A stretch of 64,000 bases of DNA from Datisca glomerata (GCA_003255025.1 QANY01013727.1:889849-953848), one strand, 5' to 3'. Counted from the first letter of the stretch, positions 33,168-46,446 are shown. Notes: generated by a model not told the origin, from the sequence alone. Program-made: numbers and translations.

Positions 33168-34823
33168 TGTTGGAATTAAGTCTATAAAGTATGGTGTAAT
33201 AACTATTTATGAGTATTTAGTTATTTCTCAAACATTTTGTATTACTGAATTTGATGAATGAATGAAAGTTTTTCAATTAATTAAAGTGTGTTTATAATTT
33301 ACTCAAGTTCTGAAACTATTCTCAATATAAGAAGAATAAAGACAGAGGGGTCTTCTAAACAAATTCTTATGAAATAATTCAGAATGATATTCAAAGTCTT
33401 AGGTCAACTGGGAAATCGAGTATGATTATGACTGTTAGGTTGAACCAAATGATGCCAGTCTTGGAGCATGAAAATGGAGACTCTGACGATTGACATAGGC
33501 ATGTTATAGAACATTTTAAATTGACCTATAACAAATTAGTTTAAAGCAAAACTATTTACCTAGCTCTAAATCTAATTGTTACACCTTAAATGTATTTTCG
33601 TTATTACATTTATCCTGAGGTGAATGCGAAGCATGACTTAGTTACTTGCGGTCTTTAATATGCCAAAGGAGTGAGTTCAAATTGTCGGACAATACATCAA
33701 CTGTTGGGATCGTAATTCAACTATGTTCGAGTTACGTGATTCACAGATATGAAAAATCGTGGTTAGATTGTGAAAGCAACAATATCACCTTATGCTTTAT
33801 TGATGGGTGTGTGAATAAATTAACTTTGTGAAGTACTCGATGAAATGAGTAATTGAATAAGACTTGTGAATCGTATGAGACATATCACTGTTATGTTTTT
33901 CTTATTCATAGTCGATAAATGAGATAAGAAAATAATAACAAGAGGGATAAAATGATAATTTTATATCCCGCTCTTGTTATTGATATTCATGAAGGGTAAT
34001 ATGTTAAAATATTTTGTGGATCATGAAGTAATAGAGTTTATTTGCACCAACAGAAAATATAGCGTGCATGAATCGAGAGTTGATTCAGCATCGAACTTAT
34101 AGTGGATTCGTACGATATCAATATTAAATAGATCTGAAATTTATGAGATAAATTCACTGGGTATTTGAATCCTATAACTGTATTCATGTGGGTCCATTCG
34201 GTTTGAAGAGTAGCTCATGAGGACAGGAATAGAAGAAACAATATCAGTTGGACCAAAATGTGTTTTGTGCCAATGTGTATTTTCTGAACTCATATGTGAT
34301 GTGTGTTGTCACTTATTAGTGAAGAGCAATTAATTGATGTTTAAATTAATAAATTTATTATTTTTTAATTATTGAATAATTAGTAAATAAGATAAATTAA
34401 TTAATTAGTTGATGGAGATCAATTTAAATTTATTAATTTAGATTGTTGAATTTGGACACAACATTGACTCTAGGGAGATATACAATTTTTTACAATAATA
34501 AAGAATAAGGGGGTAAATTTTGGAAATTACACATATATGGGTATTTGAAAATTCTAAAATTACATACATTTAGGTGATGGCATTAGGGTTGACTCACTAA
34601 TTATATTTCGATACAAACTCAAACCTAAGTGTGTTGACACAACCCTAATAAGACCGAGCAGAAAAAAGGTTTCTCTCTCCCTTCCTACTCCTTGCCGCCG
34701 AAGTCACCAGAGGAAGATAAAATTTTATTTTTCTTCCTCAGTTGTTTTGAGAGCCCACATTCAGCTCTCAACGAAGTCCTTGCGAAATCTACTTCTGAAT
34801 CCTTGCGAGATCTACTTCCTCAG
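33168..34823 (+). repeat. Copia-3a 3' LTR, 3'-truncated
   Basis: Starts TGTTGGAATTAAG directly after the polypurine tract AAGTGGGAGAT (33157-33167). It follows the Copia-3b LTR through the shared phrases near 33410-33480, the TCTTGTTATTGATATTCATGAA region near 33971, and TTCTCTCTCCCTTCCTAC near 34671, ending near 34823 after an AACGAAGTCCTTGCG / TGAATCCTTGCGAG partial duplication. Confidence 0.8.
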
Positions 34824-36128
34824 TAAAAACCTCAGACTTTTGAGTGAGACCAAAGAGCCAGGTATACTTGGTAGTATTATCTACAAAAGATACATAATAC
34901 CTATATTATTCAAAAGAGAGAGTGGGTACAGGACCCCATACATCAATATGAAGAAGATCAAGAGGAGAAAAAGTAAGAGAGTGAGACAATTTAAAAGGTA
35001 TTTTTATCATTTTCCTTTGATGCAGCTAGAACACATACAAGATTTAGTGGTTGAGAAAGGAATATTGAACTTATTCATAACATAAATCAAAGTTTGTTCA
35101 GATGAATGGCCTAATCTATTATGCCACAAAACATTAGAAACCTTACTGCCAAGATATGTAACATGAGGACTTGACAGATGCATAGTATTGAGATGAGCTT
35201 TAACAGTGCTTGATATTGGGTATAGTCCATTCTTACTGGGTCCTATGAAGAGGAGTCTCCCTGTTACTTTGTCTTGGATAAAAACATATAAGCATAAAAA
35301 GTAAAGGAGCAATTGTTATCAGTGCAAAATTTATGCACAGACAGTAAGTTGGCAATAATATGAGGGACACAAAGAACATTTTTAAGGGAAAAATTATTAC
35401 TTTTGATAAGAATGTGGCTACAACCTGTATGTGTGATGTCAAGAGGCTGACCATTACCTATTATGAAAATATCTTCACCATTGTATTCTTCATAACATGA
35501 AAGATTGGATAGCTTAGAGGTTAAGTGAATTTTGCAACCTGTATCAAAAATCCAAGAAACTGGCTTAGAGTTGTCTTGATTGTTGGTTGGAAAGGTGGCA
35601 GCCATAGCTGCTAATTTGGCTGGGGGTGTTCCTTTGATAGGCTTAATTCATTCGATGGAAACAGTTAATGGCTGTATAGCCAGACTTATTACAGATTTGG
35701 CACTAAGGCCTTTGATCACTGAAGCTTGAAGTAAAACCAGGAGAAGAAAATTGAGATTGATTTTGGGATACATTAGGTGTAGAAAGTAAGCCTGGTCCAT
35801 TGATACCCCTGCCTCTAAAACGCCCAGAATTGTCTCCTCAAAAAGAGCCAAATCTATTACCTCTTCCTTTATTAGAGGAGCCTCCTCTGAAATGATTAGC
35901 CACCATAGCCATGTTCTGCATATGAGAATCTTGTTTCTTGGATTGTTCTACAAGAAATCGTTCTTCCGCTTTAAAAAGAACATGACGTTCTTCAAGGTGT
36001 AAGTGCTCTGATCTAGTTCTTATTGATGTCTTAAAAGGACCATACTTAGAGGAAAGGCCATTCAATGTGTAAATAAGCACGCCTTCATTGTCTATTTCAA
36101 CAGATACACCTGTCGGTTTGTGATGAGC
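34824..36128 (-). pseudogene. Copia-2 gag, protease and N-terminal integrase remnants
   Basis: Read downward from 36128: mid-gag IYTLNGLSSKYGPFKTSIRT (36083-36024), a SNKGRGNRFGSF tail, frame-broken knuckle region, protease WIFDTGCKIHLTSKL (35553-35509; family DTGA, here DTGC), LLSVHKF, pre-integrase LWHNRLGHSS at 35129-35100 with CMCSSCIKGK, and integrase core VDDTTKYTWLFGLTQKSEVF near 34893-34834. The gag N-terminus is absent because the LTR piece abuts the gene at 36128/36129. Confidence 0.85.
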
Positions 36129-36297
36129 CTCGATATATTTCCTTAACCCCAAACCAAACAGTACAAGAAACAATATATAAGCAAATGAAACAAACCAACT
36201 AAGCTAACCAACTAAATTGAAAGGTAACTAAAAGCAAACTAAACAACTATTATGCACGTGTGTATGCATGTAAAAAAACTACTAATTACTGCTAACA
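36129..36297 (-). repeat. Copia-2 5' LTR fragment
   Basis: Matches 21447-21620 over its whole length, with a canonical TGTTAGC start at 36297. Its inner end changes directly to gag coding sequence, so the rest of the LTR, the primer-binding site and the start of gag were deleted. Confidence 0.85.
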
Positions 36298-39200
36298 AAG
36301 AACACATCGGCCCATACACAGATCACCACATCACAACATGAAACAATCTCCTTGCATTTTTTTATGTATAATAGTCCAATTGGTTTGGTATATAATTATA
36401 TCATGGCTCCATTTTTTCCCAAGTCCCATGACCCATAATGAGAATTATTGTTCTCGTTTTGTCTTTTTTTTTGTTTAATTTCTTTTTGACAAATATAGAA
36501 ATTATAAAGGGATTGAAAATAGAGATGACACAAACACATAGCCTGATGTACGTGTAAGTTTTAATTAAACTATGTTAACTCATCTTATTAACTGTTATTG
36601 TTATATACTTTATAAATCAGTAAGTTCCATTTCAAAGGGTGATTCTATTGATAAAAATTTAAACATAAGAATAGTTTTATATGTACGTTATGTTCTCATA
36701 CTTCACTAACATTATCATATTTTTTATCATAGATAAAAAATTTCTTTAAAATAACATTTTTATTCCACATCATGTGAGATTACACTTACTCTTAGCAAAA
36801 TTCACATTTGATTTTTCTATACTTAAATTTGAGCCACATTATCTTCCAAAACTCCTCTATATGTACATAATATATATAATTGGGTCTCTAATTAACTAGG
36901 GACTGACTACAAATCTTTTATACATACCATGAGTTGAAGCCAAGTGTGCCTATCAATTGCTACATAATTTAATAGAAAAAATGGTCGCTCTTTAAAATTT
37001 GGAAAAAGTGAATTCAATTGTGGACTTTTTTTCCATTGGCATTGAAAATCATTCGTGGAAGTTTCTCAATTCTCACCCATCTTGATCTAAGAGTGTACGG
37101 TCAAATATTATTCTATTATTTTCCACTAAGATTTCCTTTTGTTTTGTTTTTTTTTTTGGTTCCTTTCTATTTAGGAATGACGAATGAATTTTGACCTTGG
37201 CTTCCTCGCATGCATTTCTTACACGTAGCATGAACGATTGTCCTACAAGGAATTTATCTTCAAGGATTGGACCACATGTATTGCGTGGTTCTATGATTTA
37301 TGTAAAAGAAAAACATGTTGGACTATATGCGCCGATCTAAGAAAAAGAAAACAAAGTAAGGAAAACGACGAGGAAACAAAAGGAAAGTAATTAAGTAGTA
37401 AATCTTCAATCATAATTATTAAGTTATTAGTAATTTACAAAGCTTATACGATTGATTTAAAGTGATTTTACCATTTAAATATTCTTGGCACTTTCTCACA
37501 CGTTAGACCTGAATAATCATACTAACACTGAACACTTAATTTTGAACTAGAAAAAAAATTAGTTTGACAAATAGTTTGATCTGAGCCATAAAAGCGTGAT
37601 CAGACAGTAATGAATGGTCAAACTGTCATAGTATCTTCATTTTCATCTTCATATTAAATTGAATCCAATTTAAGGAAATTAAAATTATTTTCTTATCCAA
37701 ACGTATAGATAAATTAAAAAAAAACCCTAATCTTAGTCTCAATGGTTGGCATCATGGAGACACCCTCAATTTATAGCAACTAAAATAATAGGGATTTTGA
37801 TTATGCGGAAAAGCTGGGATTTATGGTATTAATAAAGAGATGCTATGGATTGCTAATGACAATTAAAGAATGATTATACACAATTAGGGTTATTATATGT
37901 CCAAATTCTAGGCTTTTCTTAACCAATGCTTACTCAAAGAAGTAGCAAACGTGTAAACGTTGACCCACATATGATTTCGGTAGATTGTCTAAAATTTTTT
38001 GGTAGTTTCTGTTTTGAGCTGTTCAATTGATTCAACAAAACATAAATAATTGGGTGAGTCAATGGCTTATTTCGTCTTCACCCCATTTATCTATTCATAA
38101 TATATGATTAAATGAGATACGAGATCCAAAGCTTGTGTAATTCAAGTTCCATATCTGCTAATTCAGCAAAATTAAACTAATGTGTAAGCAATACCATGCA
38201 TTTCCTTCTCCTAGTAAAAGCCTAAATGACTAAACGGATTTCTTATTCATGATTTTAATTTAAGATTCAAATTTAGGATTTGACTTCAAGATTTAGATTC
38301 GTACGTGATTCGGATTCAGGATTCATATAGATGATTTAGATTTAATATTTAAAATTCTATCTTTACTAACCGTCAGGATTCATGATTTAGATTTGGATTA
38401 GGTTAAATAGATTATTTTACTAGATTGTCCTTCAATGAATGTTATTTTTTTATATATGATTTACTAGATTGTAGTATTTTTTATGTAGTCTAAATTCAGG
38501 AAACAAATGTACTTCTATAATAAATATGACCAATTCTATAACAGAAAATCCTAATGACAGTTAAATGGACATTGAAACGTAAAAAAAACTCATATTCTTC
38601 TTCAACACTAAAATTTAATCCCAAAACACATCAATAAAACAATTCAATCCAGAATCATACAGCGCATCTTATTCATAAACTTCGTTCAAATTTTGTATGA
38701 TTCTAGATTGAATAGCTTAATTAAGTATCTTTGGATTAAATTCCGATTTTTAGACAGGGATAGGAGAGTTTTGGATATTTTAGTTTCCATTTAATTGTCA
38801 CTAGAATTTTCTTTTAAAGAGTTAGACTTATTTGTGATAGAATATAAAGTATAGAGGAGGCCTGCATAATTTTCAATTATAGAGGGGTGTATGTATAATT
38901 TAGGTAAATTATAGAAGGTATCTGTGTAATTTTTTTTTAATTTAATACGATTTCTCAATTAATTTGTAAATGATGTTGAGTTTAATTAAAAAATTGCATT
39001 ATTTATTCATTAGATACTACTTAATAATAAAATTAGTACAAAATTAGATATTACATTAACAAGAAGGGGTCTGAGTAGGCTGACGTGATGAAGTTAGGGC
39101 TTGTTCTTCTGTAATTATATTAAAAGATTAGGGGCAGTTGTCATTACAACCCGAATTGGGGTTTCATCCAATATTAATCAAAATATTGGATTCAAGCTCT

Positions 39201-39408
39201 TTTAATCAAAATATTAAATGTCGACTCAACGTCAAATCTAAATTTATTGTTTACTAAAATTTAGATTTGACATATCCGAAATTACGAATTCGGTTCGTAA
39301 AGGTGTCATAAATGTCAAAATAGAGATCTTCACTTCTAAAGAAAAGGTTTAAACTAAAATCCTTAAGTAGTTTAAGGAGTAATTATAAAATTTTAAATGA
39401 GATTATAC
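36298..39408. other. Intergenic, no gene seen
   Basis: AT-rich plant intergenic sequence. A local cluster of TTCAGGATTCA / GATTTAGATT / TTAAGATTCAAATTTAGG phrases at about 38240-38400 looks like a degenerate short tandem array. No domain-bearing open frame. Confidence 0.5.
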
Positions 39409-39700
39409 TTTGTACCAGGCTTGCACTGTGTCAGGGTACCATAAATGTGAGTAAGGGTACCTCAAATATATTGAATAGTGTGGTATTAAGAAAATATTTA
39501 TAGTACCTTGTTATATCCTTTAAGAACGTCAAATATATTGAATATTGTTGTTAATATTTCACTGTTCAACACATTTAAGGGTATCTCAAATATATTGAAT
39601 AGTGTTGTTGATATTTCACTGTTCAACACATTTGAGGTACCCTAACACACATTTGTGTACCCCAGCATAATACCGACCTGGTACCACATATTGTTCCTTT
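39409..39700. mobile_element. Inverted-repeat MITE-like element with an internal duplication
   Basis: The left arm has TTTGTACCAGGC, then GGGTACC, then GGGTACCTCAAATATATTGA; the right arm is its approximate complement, with TTTGAGGTACCC, GTGTACCCCAG and CCTGGTACCAC. The interior carries two copies of CAAATATATTGAATA.TG plus TTGTT.ATATTTCACTGTTC about 70 bases apart. No transposase. Superfamily and target duplication could not be determined; ends are approximate. Confidence 0.65.
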
Positions 39701-41315
39701 TAAAAAATTGGGGTTTAAACTATAAATTAGGGTGATTATCCTAAATTAATTGTTCATACAGACCTAGATCATAACCCAATTAGTAGCTATACCTATTCTT
39801 AAAGAGGAGGTTCTGAATTCAAATAGTGTTTCTCACCCTAAGTAGACAGTAAAGGTATCCAGAAATTTCCCAAGACAATTGCTATCTGTGTCTAACTTTA
39901 GGAGTGTGTGACACGTAGGTCATGTAGAAAACTTAGTAGTTGTAATTGGGATGATGATGATGATGAGCAGATGAAAATACACGTATAAGATGTGAAAGTT
40001 TTTTAAAGTGAAATTGGCAATGGTCTAAGGTGCTCTGATTTTCTTGACTTTGCTTGTAAATTGGCCAATAAATTGTTGGCAAATTGACTAGTGGTGGTTA
40101 AAATGAAGCAGAATATAAAAAAATTGAGAGAGAGAGAGAGAGTCATGGTCAAACTCTCCGGGATTCAAAAGGCCAAATAATAAGTATAATTGATTTCTAG
40201 CATTGTTAAACGTAATAGCACAAAAGAATCACATTAACAAGTTGGTGGAGAGTAAGTTTCAGGCGAATAATTTTTGCTATTTTCTTTAAAACAACAATCA
40301 CTAGTGTTCCCAGGTGACTACCAACATTTTGTTAGTCTAGCTTCCGGCTTCCGGCTTCCGGCCAAATTATTTCGATGAAAAAGCCTAGAATGATGATCCA
40401 CCATGCCGATAAATTCACCGGATCTAACCAATTTAGTTGATCCTACATCAAAAGAAAACTCATCAGGTAAAAAACAGGGATGAATTGGTTAAAGAACAAA
40501 TGGGTAATGAGGGCTTTTAAATATCTAAGTTTTTTCAAGTCCTACTGGACTCACCATAAAAATCTGCAGGTGGGCTTGAATGATATGGGCTGCTGCTAAG
40601 ATGCTATCAGTTTGGTTGGACTAAATGAATGTCAGCTGTAGTTGAGACAGTAATTATGAATGGTTAGTTGAGAACAGCAGGCCTGGCTGAATAATATAAT
40701 ATAGTCACTGTGGGTATCATATCAATAACACACGAATGATTTGTTAGTTCTGTGTAATTCCTGTCAAAATATAGGCTCGTTTTATTCGAAAATGAGTTAT
40801 TAGAAAATATTGAAACTAAAAGAAACTGTTTAGCTTTCTGAAGAAAAAAAACATTAATATCCTAAGACATTTATATTTTTAGATCACCCAAAAACATCTC
40901 TGGTAGTAGCATCTGAGCCCATGTTTAGTATTAATAGCATGTTGTGAAAAATGTTGAGCAGCAGTTTTCAGAATACAGTTGAAATCAAATTGTGTTTGGT
41001 AGACTTGTTATAGGGTGATACTAAAAATTTTAAAGAGAAAAAACCCAGTTGAAATCAAGATTTTCAGTCCACTGATGTAGCTATCTGATCCGAACTCGTT
41101 GTATGCACATGAACAAAAGTTACAACATAATACACGTTAATTAAATGCTTATTTTTGGTAAGTTTTCTATTAAAACAGAAAAATTAAAAAAACAATCTTT
41201 TGAGTTTACAGTTTCTTGTCATCTTAGCTTCGTGTTGCTTTAAAGATCTTAAACGTCAAGTGTTAAAAGAGAGAGAGATGGTGAGGGAAGGAACCATACC
41301 ACATGTGCTTCTACA
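39701..41315. other. Intergenic and 3' flank of the phosphatase gene
   Basis: No gene seen. Includes a (GA)n run at about 40123-40142 and a 7-base tandem CTTCCGG x3 near 40340-40361. The last 100-200 bases (41150-41315) probably hold the 3' UTR of the phosphatase gene; no clear polyadenylation signal was picked. Confidence 0.5.
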
Positions 41316-44300
41316 TCAAACATTAGATGAATTTGAAGAGATCATCCCAAGAATTTGACTGTGTAGGCGGCCATTGGTGGCCAGAATACCACCTGAAGGG
41401 AATATAATCCTCCGTCCTACTTGATCAGCAGCAAGATCAACTTCACTCCCTATCCAGTCAGTCACCTACTCAACGTAGAAAGTGTTGGAATGATGTCCCA
41501 CGTCATTTAGACTTGCCTATTATGTACTAGTTATAGAACTCTAGTACCACTCTGCTTAACACCTAAGTTTTAAGGAATTATCGAGCTAGACTTTTCAACT
41601 GAAAGTGTGTTGCAACTTAAAAGTTGATAAATCAGAGAAGTAGCAAAGCCACTAAATGAGAGTGTGCGACTTGGCTGATATTGATCCAAAATATCACAAA
41701 ATATTCAATTTAAAATACGAGAAAATAAATGGAAAATGATGTTTTGCAAACTAAAATTTGTCAGAGCTCATAAAGCCACAAAGAAGAGTGTGACTTGGCC
41801 TGAAATTTAGTGCAAATCACTAAATTATTAAAAATTAAACAGTAAAAGAAAAAGAATGTCACCGTGATGAATTCATGTCTTCTGCTTTCTTATATTTGTA
41901 ATAGATACACTACCAGTAAGTTGTTGCGAAAAGGGGGAAACTGAAAATTGTTGAGGAGATCAAGAAACAAATAATAAATGACAGAAGAACATGCTGATAG
42001 CTTAACATCATTCTCTTTCCTCCTGCTATCAGGAAATGTATTAAAATGGTATTTGGTAATTTTACTAAAGAGCAATGGAAAAAGTTTGAACCATTACGTT
42101 TGTCAAAAGTTAATTCTCAGTTCTAAAATTTTCATCAGTTCAACTTTATACATCAATTTTTGCATTTCTTTTTTATAAGACCATTTTTTGCATTTCCAAA
42201 TTTGCAATTTAGCACTACATATAGCAGCAACTTAAACCAGATGTAAAACCACAAAATTGCCAATAACTAAAGCTTTTATGAAAAAGAGAAACTGTTCTAC
42301 AATTTAATGACATGTGAGTAAGCAGGTCACTGTTGCATACCTTTCCACCAGCCTCGTGCACGCATAACATGCCAACAGCATGATCCCAAGCCTACATATT
42401 ACTTAAACCATCAAACTGTGCGGCTGAACTTTTGCGTTTCTTTAAAAATTAAGAATCAAGCAATACCTTGATAGTTGGAGATTTTGCTCGGGAAATGAAG
42501 GCAGAAGCCGTACCAGAGGCAACCATCATATACTTGAATAAACTGCAGAAGAAAGAGATTATGTAAATATTTTACATCCAATCCCGTAATCCATGGACAG
42601 GACTAGAATTAATGTAATAGTGTTAGAGTTTATAGCCCCACAAAACCTGTAAACCAGTTTCAAAATGGACTAATTCAAAAGGTTTAACTGGAGTTTAAAA
42701 AAAAAAGCTTAATGCAATACAGGATGGTGGAGATGATACAGACATGCGCATGTCTCATGCAATGCATGTGCAATGAAACTGATGAACAACACAAGAGAAC
42801 ATGAAACCAGTCAATGTTATCTCACAACACATCAGGAACAAGATATCTCAAACAGAAGCTGATTTCAAAGAAAAAAAACTTCAGTAGTTGATAGGTTGCA
42901 GTATACCTTCCACAACATGCTGACACAAGCAGAATCTGATTATCCCCAACTTTGCTAACATCAGTTGTTCCTTTGAAAAAAGCGGAGAGAGGCATTGACT
43001 CCCATGTTTGACTGTCTGGCATGCAAAAGCGGGCTTCATGAACTACGGAACACCCATCAACAAAGCATCTGGTCCAATTATGAGAAGACATGTTATTTGT
43101 CCTATCCAGAGTATTGGTTAACTTATTTGTCCATGTTCCACAACCAACATGAGCAACCATTATGGTCCCTGATCTGGAAAATATGTTGTTTTTCAGTATT
43201 TCTGTTGTGGGTCTACTGGAATAATCATCCAGCCAGTTAGGGCAGCCCATAACACCTAATACAATCTCTCCTTCAACCACAAGAGCCAAGCCTACCTGAA
43301 ATGTTGGGAAAGAACCTATGAGAGAGAAACTAAAAGAATTTTCCACCATTCATTTGTTTGAAGGAAATCCACTGCAAAGTTCTAACAGCAAATTGATGAT
43401 AATTATGTGTTCCTGCTAGGGACCAACATGGTATTAGGATACGTTTATGATTTTATAGAAATTTCTCTTTACAGGCAACATTTGCAGGACATTAGTTGCC
43501 TTTGATTATTTTCATCACTGATGATCAAGTGCACAGCAAACCTTGATAATTTATAAGTTAAGTTGTCTGTAATTCTCACTAACTTACATCCTCCAATACT
43601 TAACACCGTGGTTGGCATTTTAACAGAAATCATCAAGCTCACTCGAAATATAGATCACTTAAGAAGAATTTTAGGACAGATCTATAGCCAACTTAATTTC
43701 CGAGAGAACTCAACATGATAAGCTAATAAGAAGGTGCAAACACGAATATTACATGCTTTGCTTGTCTAACAAACTAAGCAACCTCTCTAAACTTAAAAGA
43801 CTTGATACACTTACCACATAAAATGCCTCACTTCCTTTGAGAAACCCACGTGTACCATCAATTGGATCCAGTACCTATATTGAAGTTAATCAACTAAATA
43901 AAAAATGGGAAGCTAAAAATATAACTTTAAACACATGTACTAGGGTTCAAAACCAAACATTGGAAACTTCATTAAAAGCCACACGAAAGACAATACAAAC
44001 TCCTATAATTAACAATGGGCACGTTTCAGCACTTCAGTAGCAAAAAAGGTCCGTTAATATATAGCACTGGGAAATAATAGTTGATAACTTTCCCAATACC
44101 TACTGACCTCAAAGAACATAAACCAAATTTATTCATAGCCAATATAATTGCTACAATTAGTTTAAAGACGATTATTGACCCACCCAATATGTAGCTGGTT
44201 TAGTTCCAAAATCAAAAGCAGATTTACCCCCCCTGTCAATTGCTTCCAGCACATCATCCTTCGTCCATGGTTTATCTCGAGAATTCGCTTTATCAATTAC

Positions 44301-45578
44301 TGCAGTCATTACTGAGTCCACCAAGTTATTAGATTTTAAGAATGCAGAATCCTCTTCAGCCACCAATGGAATGGACGGGAACAGTTTTCCCAACTCTGTC
44401 ACAATAAGCACCACAAACAAAATCAAGAATAATCCGAAACAGAAATAGTAATATAAAGAAGCTTCTGCTGAAAGATAGATATCCACAATTTCATTTTACT
44501 ATCTCATCTTTCGATGATTATTACGAATAAAAAATTTGTACTTCTATAATGTAAAATATTGTTGAGTTACAAGCCATGAGATAGTAAAAAGTTGATACAA
44601 AGCAAGCCTCTCATAACTGAGATGCTCATTAGATGTTCTGAAGCTACTTTTTTATCGTAATTCTAGTCAATATCCATAATTAATGATTTACAAGTTAGTA
44701 TGGTGATGTCATAATCCATAATCTACTATGCAGATACATCTAAGGCTAGAAGTGTTGGTTAGAAAGTTTGGAAGGAGCCAACTTAAACATTTCATGCAAA
44801 TAAATAGCGGTCATCCAAATTTTAATTCCAACCATCAGTTGTCATCAATAGAGATGGAAACTACTAACTATAATCTACCTACAAAGCTAAAATCTAATCA
44901 TATCGACGAACAAATTTGGTCATTACTGACTGAGCTAGCATGACTATGAGTATATATGTTTATCTATTTGATTACCCAAACTGACCAGAGCCTGCACCCC
45001 GAAATCAGCAACAGTGACTGGAGTCTGGTCATTCTTCTCTAGAACCCGCCCAACAGATGAGAGCATTGACGCTTTTACCTGACATCGCCCAAATGTGCAC
45101 TATCAATATAATGCATTAATAGAAAAGAAACAGAGATCAAACAAAGCTTTTGGTGAATTCCGATTGATTCTAATAGCATTTCTCAAAGTACATTTCTGGA
45201 TACAGAAAAAGCATCTCTACATTACTTTTGAAGATTCAAAGTCGTAACTAAGTATTGGAATCAGAGCAATTACGTCAACACAGAGACGACAAGCTCTCTC
45301 AACGACATCCACAGCCGCTTCTAGCTCTCCGTAATACTTCACATTCTGCTTCGAGAATGGACGGCTTGAGCTAAAAAAGAAAGTAGAATTAGCAGAATAG
45401 AACCAACAAATCATCCCGAATCGGTAAAAAAACAAAGAGAATATCCAATTGAAATTTCCATGATCGAGCTCAGACACCTTACGATGGAGAATCGGCGTAC
45501 TGAAGGTGCAGTGGAGAGTCGAGTAGAATGAGAAAACCTGAGTGAGTAGAATTGAGAAGCAGAGTGAATGATATTCAT
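41316..45578 (-). CDS. AHL: HAL2-like 3'(2'),5'-bisphosphate (PAP) phosphatase, organelle-targeted
   Basis: Inositol-monophosphatase-family enzyme expected to hydrolyse 3'-phosphoadenosine 5'-phosphate to AMP, clearing a by-product of sulfation. Nine exons on the minus strand: 45578-45478, 45370-45274, 45078-44976, 44395-44184, 43874-43815, 43295-42907, 42542-42467, 42391-42341, 41465-41316; all join in phase with GT-AG introns and give 412 codons. Metal-binding motifs are present: LVAEED (residues 111-116), LDPIDGT (173-179) and AWDHAVG (347-353), followed by HEAGGKVTDW. The first 45 residues (MNIIHSASQFYSLRFSHST...) are rich in Ser, Arg and hydroxylated residues and lack acids, as in a mitochondrial or plastid transit peptide. 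The family match is to Arabidopsis HAL2-like AHL rather than SAL1. Introns contain accidental open frames. Start codon choice is an inference, since only this ATG joins in frame to exon 2. Confidence 0.93.
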
Positions 45579-46446
45579 GATGGTAAGGAAATGATGGAAG
45601 GTGGAGATCTTTAGGAGCTGAGATGAAGTAGTAACAGGAGTCGGTATGGTTGGTTGGACGAAAGAGAGAAAGAAGACTATCGCTCCAATCGGTTAAAACG
45701 GACAGTTCTTGGTTTATTCAGACATGGCGTGTGATGTGAAACTGGCAATTTTCGGCCCATAGACATATGCTTCTTGTTTAGGCCCACGTTATGTCGCTCG
45801 ATTGATGGTCGGATTTGCTGAAGTAATAATAAAAAATAATAGATCATGTTTAAAAAAATCATAAAAAATAATCACGCACGCTTCCCAAAATTAAAAAAAT
45901 GTGTGATAAAAAAATTATGACATCAATCTGTGAATAACTGCTCAAACCGTCAATTATTTATTTTATAATATATATAGTCTATATAAAATATGATACACGT
46001 ATATTTGATATGTACTGTGTATATATATATAAACTTTATGAAAATTACATTGAATTTCACTGGATGCAGGGTCTCATTTTAACGCCGAAATTTCTCTTAT
46101 TGAATTTCACTGGATGCAGGTCTCATTTTACCGCCGAAATTTCTCTTTTATTAGATTTATGGTGACTATTTTTTTAATTTTTTTTAATATTAATTATTTT
46201 TTTTACATAAAGTGAAATAATCTTGATATTCTTTCTATTTGCTTTGCAGTTAGCCCATTCAAGCCCATGTTCATATATGCTTAGGCTATATCTTCTATTT
46301 TCCAAAAGAAAAAGACACTAACAACAGTTTATTAAGAAAAACATAAACCACACCCAATAGTTTAAACAGTAATCATCGGTGTTTTATTATCTGTCATGTA
46401 GTTTATTTATTAATCTATTTCACAATTGTTTGTCCCTTTTCCAGTA
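45579..46446. other. Promoter side of the phosphatase gene and spacer
   Basis: The first 150-200 bases above the ATG at 45578 should hold the 5' UTR and core promoter on the minus strand; no unambiguous TATA box was found. The rest is AT-rich and holds the 50-bp duplication listed next. Confidence 0.4.
46051..46149. repeat. 50-bp direct tandem duplication
   Basis: Copies begin at 46051 and 46101, each TGAATTTCACTGGATGCAGG followed by TCTCATTTTAACGCCGAAAT and TTCTCTT. The second copy lacks one G and has C for A in the ACCGCC part. Confidence 0.9.

Larger units (their letters stand above)
28851..34823 (+). mobile_element. Copia-3a body and truncated 3' LTR
   Basis: Second level of the nest. 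It matches Copia-3b block by block: leader from AGTGGTGAGG (28852; compare 52949), gag, protease, integrase, RT, RNase H, polypurine tract AAGTGGGAGAT, and an LTR starting at 33168. The LTR stops near 34823, several hundred bases short of the TCCAACA end, and Copia-2 sequence resumes there. About 1.1 kb of the leader present in Copia-3b is missing at 28851. All coding parts are broken. Confidence 0.85.
21350..36297 (-). mobile_element. Copia-2: minus-strand copia element split by nested insertions
   Basis: Outermost element of a three-level nest. Related LTR pieces sit at 21447-21620 and 36129-36297 in the same (minus) orientation. Gag, protease and the first part of integrase lie at 34824-36128, and RT plus RNase H at 21621-23550. 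The missing integrase middle is found at 28375-28850 in the opposite orientation, inside the inserted Copia-3a. The LTR start TGTTAGCAGTAATTAG is intact at 36297 and reads TATTAGC at 21620, right after a CGAGGGGGCC polypurine tract. The wording is of the RE1 type. Dead: many stops. Confidence 0.8.

Noticed and set aside
44728..44943. Open frames on the plus strand within the phosphatase gene, such as 42995-43240 and 44728-44943
   Set aside because: They are antisense shadows of exons or lie in introns; the minus-strand splice model accounts for the locus.
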